Source: Kocuria sp. (lineage in GTDB: Bacteria > Actinomycetota > Actinomycetes > Actinomycetales > Micrococcaceae). Taken from it: a stretch of DNA of 64,000 nt. Below, piece by piece: positions 58,505-64,000 of the stretch. Position numbers and translations under genes: made by a program. Each line of letters begins with the position of its first letter. Positions within the stretch are counted from its first letter, which is position 1. The notes under the pieces are model-generated. The model had not been told where the DNA came from, searched no databases, and saw nothing but the letters and a program-made list of their open reading frames with translations. The stretch covers positions 603,138-667,137 of the forward strand of contig JAUNHG010000002.1 in assembly GCA_030524035.1 (NCBI GenBank). The letters are read 5' to 3'.

Positions 58505-59281
58505 TTAGTCCTGATTAGTGACATCCAATCGCTGCTGAATGGAGCGCAGCTGTCCCATCAATAATGATGCATGAATACTCAGACACAACTGCGTGATGTC
58601 TTCAGCTCGCTGACTCGCTCGTCGGGAAGCGGTAGGGCTGCGTCTAGCCATATCCGGGGCAATAGCCTGCTCCACCAAACCACTTTCCCGGTCCGCAGCT
58701 TGCCGCAACGTGCGCAGATGGCGAGGCTCCACGCCGTGCTCCCGCAAGGCATGCGCCGCACCTGCAATTGCTAAATCGTAATGATCAAAGCCTCCTGGGC
58801 GTTCCCGTAGCAACCCAAAACTGATCAATTCACGCACCAGCGAGATACCCGCACCGGAACGTCGGCATAGCTCCCGCATGGTTAAAGGCTCGTCATCGCT
58901 CTCTACGGCAACCTCACCCAACGTGGAGTCAGACAGGGGTGGTGCGGGATCGTCGCGGTCAAGCAACGTATCAAGTTGGCCATTCTTCGATAGCTCGCGA
59001 ATAACCTTCAAGGGAAGATAACGCTCCCGCTGCAGGGTTAACACCTGCCGCAACCGCTCACGATCTGACGCGGAAAACTTACGGTAGCCAGAAGGCGTCC
59101 TGGCGGGACACAGCAAACCCTGATCTTCCAAGAACCTCACTTTGGAAGCACTAACGTCCGGAAATTCACTCTGCAGCTGCTTCAGCAGCGCCCCCATGCC
59201 GATCAGCTGATCAGCATCATCAGAACCGACCGGGGAACCCTGAGAGGAACTTGCGGAATTGTCCTGACGCGATGCCACCAC
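58505..59281 (-). CDS. ftsR: MerR-like regulator FtsR
   Basis: The 258-residue protein has an N-terminal MerR-type winged helix with KVRFLEDQGLLCPARTPSGYRKFS and RLRQVLTLQRERYLPLKVIREL in sequence, then a second helical region with a further HTH-like segment (MRELCRRSGAGISLVRELISFGLL). It matches the FtsR family (Rv1828), which activates ftsZ in corynebacteria. The GTG start lies one base after the garA stop. Its link to the ftsZ promoter here is inferred. Confidence 0.9.
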   Translation of the reverse strand: MVASRQDNSASSSQGSPVGSDDADQLIGMGALLKQLQSEFPDVSASKVRFLEDQGLLCPARTPSGYRKFSASDRERLRQVLTLQRERYLPLKVIRELSKNGQLDTLLDRDDPAPPLSDSTLGEVAVESDDEPLTMRELCRRSGAGISLVRELISFGLLRERPGGFDHYDLAIAGAAHALREHGVEPRHLRTLRQAADRESGLVEQAIAPDMARRSPTASRRASQRAEDITQLCLSIHASLLMGQLRSIQQRLDVTNQD

Positions 59282-59282
59282 G

Positions 59283-59741
59283 TCAGGAACGCACCTCGGA
59301 GGTGCGTGTGGAACGGTAAAACACGAAGCAAAATTTACCTAAGCGAACTTCGTCCCCATTGTTCAACCGTACAGCGTCAACTCGGTCGCTGTTGACGTAC
59401 GTACCGTTCAACGAGGTGGCGTCGATGACTTCGTATGTCATATCGCGGCGCACAAAACCCGCGTGATGACGCGAAACGGTGACGTCATCCAAAAAGATGT
59501 CTGATTCAGGATGCCGGCCCACACTGATTTCATCAGTGTTCAGCAAAAACCGTGACCCACGCCCATGCGAGTCCACCTGCACCAACAACGCCGAATGAGG
59601 CGGGAGGGCATCCACCGCAGCCTGTTCTTCAGGAGAAAGCCTATGGCTGGCAACATCAGCCAAGACTTCCGAGACAATTTGGATGGATGTGGTTTCCGGG
59701 CCAGCGGACGGGATGTTGTGTTCAGACGGCTTGGTCATCAT
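59283..59741 (-). CDS. garA: FHA protein GarA
   Basis: Phospho-dependent switch that in mycobacteria controls 2-oxoglutarate and glutamate metabolism. The 152 residues have the N-terminal phospho-acceptor ETTS (16-19, T17 and T18 being the PknB/PknG-type targets) and an FHA domain (about 70-145) with VGRHPESDIFLDD, VSRHHAGF and SLNGTYVN. The ATG at 59741 is chosen because GAGGAGGATCCCGGGA precedes it. A frame reaching 59879 adds unrelated basic residues. It heads the garA-ftsR-nuclease operon, upstream of merR. Confidence 0.93.
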   Translation of the reverse strand: MMTKPSEHNIPSAGPETTSIQIVSEVLADVASHRLSPEEQAAVDALPPHSALLVQVDSHGRGSRFLLNTDEISVGRHPESDIFLDDVTVSRHHAGFVRRDMTYEVIDATSLNGTYVNSDRVDAVRLNNGDEVRLGKFCFVFYRSTRTSEVRS

Positions 59742-59987
59742 TCCCGGGATCCTCCTCTGGTGCTCATGAAGTAATGATGTTCGGCGACCCCGTGGGGAAG
59801 GGAAGGACCGAGCCAACCGGACGTCTCTTGATTGAGGTGCCTGCACGCGCGTACATAACGTTTTGGACAACCTGTCCACAGTCTAGTCATGCCCGAGGAC
59901 AACATAGACCCACCAGCCCCTGTCGCCTATTTCGGCATAGCTCGTATGGCGTTCCGGAACGCAGCATCTGACACCTAATGTGTACTC
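59742..59987. promoter_or_regulatory. Divergent garA/ATPase promoter region
   Basis: About 245 bases between divergent genes. GGACA-ACC-TGTCC (59865-59877) is an inverted repeat near a possible garA promoter (TTGTCC and TATGTA on the minus strand, poorly spaced). No ribosome site is evident before the plus-strand ATG at 59988, so leaderless translation is possible. Confidence 0.35.
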
Positions 59988-61700
59988 ATGCGCAACCTCA
60001 CAACACTGCAAAACACATTGCTTGATGTGGACAGTCAAGGCTACGGGAACTATAAACGCCTTAAAGGTACCTATGACATGGGCGAATTTACGCTCAGCGT
60101 GGATCACACCCAGAGCGATCCATACGCACCACCATCCAAAATCCGAGTGTTGATGAGCTCCGATCAGATTCAGTTGCCACAAGAAATTCTGCGCACCAAA
60201 CAGCAGCGGATCGCAGCAGCGGATTTTCTAGCACGACGTTTCCACGCCGCAGCTGTGCCCCATGAAGAACTGAAAGCTTACGCACACGGTCAAGAAGTCA
60301 TAGAGCGCAGCACCGTGGTGATCTCAGATCACCACGTAGAAGTCAGGTTAGAAGTTTCGTTACCTGCCGCTGGTCGCCGCATTGAAGGGCGTACTGCTTT
60401 GCGCATTTTTACTCGTGATTTACCAAAGGTAGTTCAACACTCTCTAACTCCACACAGCAGAGATGACAACGCTTTGGCTGAGCACGTCAGCCTCTACCTT
60501 GACCAGTTGTCGATTGTCGCAGGTCTTCACAAACGTGGCCTCGTGGCATTTATTGGTGATGGCTCCGTTCTACCTCGCCGTTCCGGAAATTCTGATCTAC
60601 CGCTAGAACACGGCGCCGTGCCATTCACTAGCCCGGAATCCTTGGCCGTGACTTTTGACCTCCCCGGCGGGGGCAGCGTGCGCGGCATGGGCATTCCAGA
60701 AGGTGTCACAGTGATCGTCGGCGGTGGTTTTCACGGAAAATCCACTCTTTTGGCCAGCATCGCCAACGGGGTATACCCGCATATCAAAGCAGATGGCCGC
60801 GAATGGGTGCTGACCCGAGAAGACGCGGTGGGTATCCGCGCCGAAGACGGCAGAGCAGTTACTGGGGTAGATATCTCTTGGTTCATTTCAAACTTACCCA
60901 CTGGGGCAAACACGCATGAATTCACCACAACGAACGCCAGTGGATCCACATCCCAAGCAGCCAATGTGGTGGAAGCATGGGCTGCTTCCCCATCAGTCCT
61001 CCTTATTGACGAAGACACCTCCGCCACGAATTTCATGATCCGCGACGAGCGCATGAAGCAATTGGTCCCAACGCGCAAGGAACCAATCATTCCCTTTACA
61101 GAACGCGTTAAACCGCTCTGGGAACACGCCGGAATCTCAACGATTCTGGTAGCCGGAGGCTCCGGAGCGTTTTTTGATGTCGCAGATCACGTGATTGCCA
61201 TGGAGGACTACTGCCCGAAAAACGTGACCGAAGAAGCCCACCGCATTGCCCGTCACACTCCGACACAGGAGATGTCCCAGAAGACAGCGCGGGAAAAATG
61301 GCCATGCCGCACACCGGCGTCACGCACCCCACATCCATCAAGTCTGAACCCTCGTTCCAAAACCAAACCGAACCGGGCGAAGGGAAAAAAAGAAATTCAG
61401 GTAGGGCGAGAGACCATCGACCTCACGGCAGTCTCTCAGTTGGTAGACGCCGGTCAAACCGCAGCCATCGCGCATGTCCTAGATTCCTGGGCCAGAGAGA
61501 GCGCTCCCAGAGCGACGGTGGAGCAAGCTGTCCGAGAGGTGATCACCCAAATCCACCAACACGGGATAGATGTGCTGAGCCCGCACCGTGGGCACCCCGG
61601 ATATTTAGCCGCACCGCGCCGCTACGAACTTCACGCTGCCGTGAACCGGTTCCGTGGACTACAAATCACGGTTCACACAGGCGACACTACCGACCGATGA
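59988..61700 (+). CDS. ABC-class ATPase, COG3044 type
   Basis: A 570-residue soluble ATPase without membrane segments. It has an N-terminal beta-rich region, Walker A GGGFHGKST (K251), the signature-like STSQAANVVEAW, and Walker B VLLIDEDTS (D341, E342). A long basic linker (about 445-475) precedes a C-terminal domain with RETIDLTAVSQLVDAGQTAA. It matches COG3044 ATPases, one of which (trypanosome MRB1590, as recalled) binds RNA. The bacterial function is unknown. No ribosome site precedes the ATG. The stop overlaps the sortase-like start as ATGA. Confidence 0.85.
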   Translation: MRNLTTLQNTLLDVDSQGYGNYKRLKGTYDMGEFTLSVDHTQSDPYAPPSKIRVLMSSDQIQLPQEILRTKQQRIAAADFLARRFHAAAVPHEELKAYAHGQEVIERSTVVISDHHVEVRLEVSLPAAGRRIEGRTALRIFTRDLPKVVQHSLTPHSRDDNALAEHVSLYLDQLSIVAGLHKRGLVAFIGDGSVLPRRSGNSDLPLEHGAVPFTSPESLAVTFDLPGGGSVRGMGIPEGVTVIVGGGFHGKSTLLASIANGVYPHIKADGREWVLTREDAVGIRAEDGRAVTGVDISWFISNLPTGANTHEFTTTNASGSTSQAANVVEAWAASPSVLLIDEDTSATNFMIRDERMKQLVPTRKEPIIPFTERVKPLWEHAGISTILVAGGSGAFFDVADHVIAMEDYCPKNVTEEAHRIARHTPTQEMSQKTAREKWPCRTPASRTPHPSSLNPRSKTKPNRAKGKKEIQVGRETIDLTAVSQLVDAGQTAAIAHVLDSWARESAPRATVEQAVREVITQIHQHGIDVLSPHRGHPGYLAAPRRYELHAAVNRFRGLQITVHTGDTTDR

Positions 61701-62536
61701 GCAGACACAGTAATGCCAGACCACACGACGCAGCATCAAAAAATCACTGGCTGCCCGGAATTCTTGTAGCCATAATTGTTGCCTCTGTAGCCATCATTGG
61801 AATATTGACAATTGATTATCTACGTGATGAAGAACCAGACATTTTGCAAGGCATTGGGATCGAAGAGAAACCTTTAGGCCCACGCAGTATGTCCCCCCCG
61901 ACGCACACTCCCCAGCCGATACCAGCAGAGGATGTCCAAGTATCGGGGGATGCAGCACAGGACTATTCCGCAAACTCCGATGGTTTACCTACCGGTGGAT
62001 TGGATGGGGTAGATCTTGACGGAATATCGCCCGGAGGCGGCCTAGGGCCAGAACACCACGACTGGTCAACTATGAACCCATCTGAGCTGGCGATTCCACA
62101 GGCACATCTAACCATCCCTGTCGTTCCACGCGGTTTGGTGTCCATTGATGGACAAACCCGGGAGATGGATTTGCCAGTTTCCTTTCAAGCAGGGTGGTTG
62201 ACGTCATCTTCCCCGCTCACCGCCGATACGGGCGCCACCGTCATCGCGGGGCATGTCAACTGGACAGATGGCTCATGGGCCCCCATGTCCAACCTCTATA
62301 ACGCTGCACCTGGAATGTCCGTGCTCACCACACATGACTCCGGAGCTATCCAAGAATGGGTAGTGACAAAGAGCTCAAGCGTCCCCCAAAGTGAGCTTTC
62401 GCGACTTTTCACCCTTACAAGGGATAACGGGCCACGCCAGTTAGTTCTCATTACCTGTGAAGCCAGCGTAGATAGCAGGGGAAACCTGACCTTTGATCTA
62501 AACCATGTCGTAACAGCTACACCAAAGCCTTTGTAA
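61697..62536 (+). CDS. Divergent class F-like sortase
   Basis: The 279-residue protein has a short polar N-terminus, one membrane helix (19-40), a Pro/Gly-rich stalk (about 50-130) and a sortase domain (about 135-279). The domain includes TVIAGHVNW with H186 and LVLITCEAS with C254. Class F enzymes usually show TCGG. The only arginine after the cysteine is in DSRGN. The region after it reads FDLNHVVTATP, where many relatives have a YRDNVVV-like strand, so the catalytic arginine is uncertain. The ATG at 61697 overlaps the ATPase stop. The adhesin-like gene follows. Confidence 0.8.
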   Translation: MSRHSNARPHDAASKNHWLPGILVAIIVASVAIIGILTIDYLRDEEPDILQGIGIEEKPLGPRSMSPPTHTPQPIPAEDVQVSGDAAQDYSANSDGLPTGGLDGVDLDGISPGGGLGPEHHDWSTMNPSELAIPQAHLTIPVVPRGLVSIDGQTREMDLPVSFQAGWLTSSSPLTADTGATVIAGHVNWTDGSWAPMSNLYNAAPGMSVLTTHDSGAIQEWVVTKSSSVPQSELSRLFTLTRDNGPRQLVLITCEASVDSRGNLTFDLNHVVTATPKPL

Positions 62537-62541
62537 ATACA

Positions 62542-62570
62542 TTGATGTGTATGTAAAGTGCGATTACATG
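62542..62570 (+). promoter_or_regulatory. Candidate promoter with inverted repeat before adhesin gene
   Basis: TTGATG (62542-62547), 17 bases, then TACATG (62565-62570) is a reasonable promoter. ATGTAA and TTACAT (62551-62569) form an inverted repeat lying over it, a possible operator. Confidence 0.4.
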
Positions 62571-62610
62571 TCTGACCCCTAGAGCAGATATGTGGTCATG
62601 CCATTCATTT

Positions 62611-62640
62611 AGTGCCCTAATTAAGGGGGGTAAGGGCACT
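62611..62640 (+). promoter_or_regulatory. Leader hairpin before adhesin gene
   Basis: AGTGCCCT (62611-62618) and AGGGCACT (62633-62640) pair perfectly. They lie between the candidate promoter and the AAGGAG site. CCCT can instead pair with AGGG at 62624-62627, giving two exclusive folds. Confidence 0.45.
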
Positions 62641-62661
62641 CATAACATCAAGGAGCATGTC

Positions 62662-63897
62662 ATGCCCTTCACTATGCGCGATCAGCGCCACGTACGCACA
62701 GCCGGGCTGGTTTCTGTGCTGGCTCTGACAGCATCACCCTTGGGATTTTCACAACCAGCCTTGGCTGCGGAAATCCCAAACGCCATCACTTCTGTCCAAA
62801 CACAAGGCAGTGTGCGTGTCGGTGATTCACTCACCCTGGTAGCCCAGTGGGCCGTACCTGATCATGCACAACCGGGGGATACTTTCTCGCTGGATCTTCC
62901 TGCAGAACTGTCGCCCATGCAGACTGAGTTCAATGTTGTCAGTGATACTGGCGCAATAGTGGCCACTGCAAAGGTGGAAAACGGCACAGTAGTGGTCACG
63001 CTCTCCGACTACGTGGCGCAGAATCCAGTGGACCTCAAAGGTCAACTGCGGTTCAACGCCACCGTTAATCAGACCGCCACGCCAGGGGAACCCATCATTA
63101 TTTCCTGGGGCAATGCCACCACCACCATAACGCCCGGTGAATCCACTGGTATTGGGGACATCACCCGCCCGTCCAAATTCGGCTGGGCGAACAAGGCTGG
63201 GGGTAACTCATGGACCGTTCAAGTTCCCGGACCTTTAACGAATGTGCGGGTGACAGACACCCCGGTGGGTCACCAAATTGACTGTGGCTCTCTTCGGGGA
63301 CTGGAGGGTGTATCTGTGGAAGGCGCTTACCCCACCTCTCTTGAACCCCGAGAAATCACAGTGGTTAACTGTGATCCTTCCGGCTGGACCGTTGATCTCG
63401 GTGACATTGAAGCTCACCACATGGTGTTGATCTTGGGGGACGTTGATACCGCCGCAGGTATCACCCCTCATCCCACCGACGGGCTGCTGCACAACGGCTG
63501 GAGTGTTGAATCCAACCAAGGTTCTTTAGACGGAACCAGTGAATCCGTCGTTTATGGTGCGGACGGCAGCGGCGGAGGAAACACAGTTCCTCCGACTCCG
63601 GAACCTACACCCGAACCCACACCGGAGCCAACCCCAGAACCCACACCCGAACCTTCGGAGACACCTTCTGCGGTCCCTTCCACTGACAGCACCGAATCTC
63701 CAACCCCTGTACCGTCGTCAAAGCCAACAACCCCGGCTCAACCCACCGTGCCGGACGGTGAAAAACCCATCATGGTGCGCACCGGTTTGGCCGCTGAAGA
63801 TGGCGGCCCCGGTGCCACCACATGGGTTATCGGTACAGCAGCGGTGGTAGCTATCATTTCCGGCGCAACGTTGCTGATCCGGCGACGCATGGGCTGA
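62662..63897 (+). CDS. Secreted adhesin-like wall protein without LPXTG
   Basis: The 411-residue protein has a signal peptide (1-35, cleavage near PALA-A), two beta-rich domains (about 37-165 and 166-300) resembling the Ig-like N-terminal domains of Gram-positive adhesins (RVGDSLTLVAQWAVPD and GDTFSLDLPAEL), and two cysteines in the second. PTPE repeats (311-330) form a wall-spanning stalk. The end has MVRTG (371-375), a hydrophobic helix (about 386-406) and RRRMG, like a sorting signal but without LPXTG. The ATG at 62662 follows AAGGAGCATGTC. It may be the substrate of the adjacent sortase-like enzyme. Confidence 0.85.
   Translation: MPFTMRDQRHVRTAGLVSVLALTASPLGFSQPALAAEIPNAITSVQTQGSVRVGDSLTLVAQWAVPDHAQPGDTFSLDLPAELSPMQTEFNVVSDTGAIVATAKVENGTVVVTLSDYVAQNPVDLKGQLRFNATVNQTATPGEPIIISWGNATTTITPGESTGIGDITRPSKFGWANKAGGNSWTVQVPGPLTNVRVTDTPVGHQIDCGSLRGLEGVSVEGAYPTSLEPREITVVNCDPSGWTVDLGDIEAHHMVLILGDVDTAAGITPHPTDGLLHNGWSVESNQGSLDGTSESVVYGADGSGGGNTVPPTPEPTPEPTPEPTPEPTPEPSETPSAVPSTDSTESPTPVPSSKPTTPAQPTVPDGEKPIMVRTGLAAEDGGPGATTWVIGTAAVVAIISGATLLIRRRMG
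63592..63651 (+). repeat. Five 12-base repeats coding PTPE
   Basis: Five in-frame 12-base units encode Pro-Thr-Pro-Glu and differ mainly at third codon positions. They form the proline-rich stalk of the adhesin-like protein. Confidence 0.85.
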
Positions 63898-63939
63898 GGC
63901 ACCTAGCGTCCTTTCGCTGCCTCACGAAGTCCGCCGTGT

Positions 63940-63985
63940 CTGAGGGAGGTTCCTGTGCACTTTGGCGCACAGGAACCTCCCTCAG
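63940..63985. terminator. Long perfect hairpin after adhesin gene
   Basis: CTGAGGGAGGTTCCTGTGC (63940-63958) and GCACAGGAACCTCCCTCAG (63967-63985) form a 19-bp stem with an eight-base loop, 43 bases after the stop. No strong T-run follows on the plus strand. It is a probable terminator. Confidence 0.7.
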
Positions 63986-64000
63986 CATTAGCACGAGGGC

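Noticed and set aside
61298..61696. Sortase-like gene starting 133 codons earlier
   Set aside because: The added residues come from the ATPase gene in another frame. The ATG at 61697 is followed directly by a normal membrane anchor.
63592..63651. PTPE repeats as a mobile or regulatory repeat
   Set aside because: The repeats are in frame within a wall-protein stalk and vary at third codon positions, as expected for a protein repeat.
1..64000. Corynebacterium or Mycobacterium as source
   Set aside because: Gene order partly fits, but the Wag31 N-terminus and the MurE DDPH motif point to Micrococcales.
1..64000. tRNA genes, CRISPR arrays, insertion sequences or prophage
   Set aside because: Intergenic regions show no tRNA T-loop pattern, no spaced direct repeats and no transposase or integrase frames.

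Overview
The window is a gene-dense stretch of an actinobacterial chromosome, mid-50s percent GC by eye. The best fit is the order Micrococcales, probably a Micrococcaceae-like genus. DivIVA/Wag31 begins MALTPEDVINKRFQP, unlike the MPLTPADVHNVAF start known from corynebacteria and mycobacteria. MurE has DDPH where meso-DAP-adding enzymes have DNPR, which hints at a peptidoglycan without meso-DAP. Mycothione reductase, polyphosphate glucokinase, GarA, FtsR, DUF3040, DUF4191 and a PASTA kinase are all actinobacterial markers. The taxonomic call rests on recalled family features and no search was run.

Positions 1-16500 hold central metabolism. They carry a two-lipoyl-domain E2 acyltransferase, a small membrane protein, a membrane pseudokinase, lipB-lipA (lipoate synthesis, which serves the E2 enzyme), DUF4191, an RDD protein, glnA, glnA2-glnE (glutamine synthetases and the adenylyltransferase that controls them), panB, a small SPOR-like protein, map and ppgK. 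A GlnR-like box lies before glnA, an FNR-like palindrome lies before map, and a 6C-like small RNA candidate follows ppgK.

Positions 16788-44350 read almost entirely on the minus strand. dnaE, hisD and nrdR are followed at higher coordinates by rluD-lspA, wag31, yggT, sepF, yggS, pgeF and then the division and cell wall (dcw) cluster: ftsZ, ftsQ, murC, murG, ftsW, murD, mraY, murF, murE, ftsI, ftsL-like, rsmH and mraZ. Transcription starts at mraZ and runs toward lower coordinates. Many junctions overlap by 1-8 bases. The mraZ promoter carries 10-bp GTGG repeats, and a second array in the opposite orientation lies upstream.

Positions 44600-59900 hold DUF3040, dinB, a polyprenyl synthase, an Rv2175c-like regulator, a LysM transglycosylase, a PASTA Ser/Thr kinase, aroG, plsC, a hydrolase and mtr. 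These are followed by parA and the conserved garA-ftsR-bifunctional nuclease-merR group. The kinase, Rv2175c-like protein and GarA probably form a phospho-signalling set.

Positions 59988-64000 look like the accessory part. A COG3044-type ABC-class ATPase overlaps by four bases a divergent sortase-like membrane enzyme. Next comes a secreted adhesin-like protein with PTPE repeats and a C-terminal anchor that lacks LPXTG. I saw no tRNA, rRNA, CRISPR array, insertion sequence or prophage.
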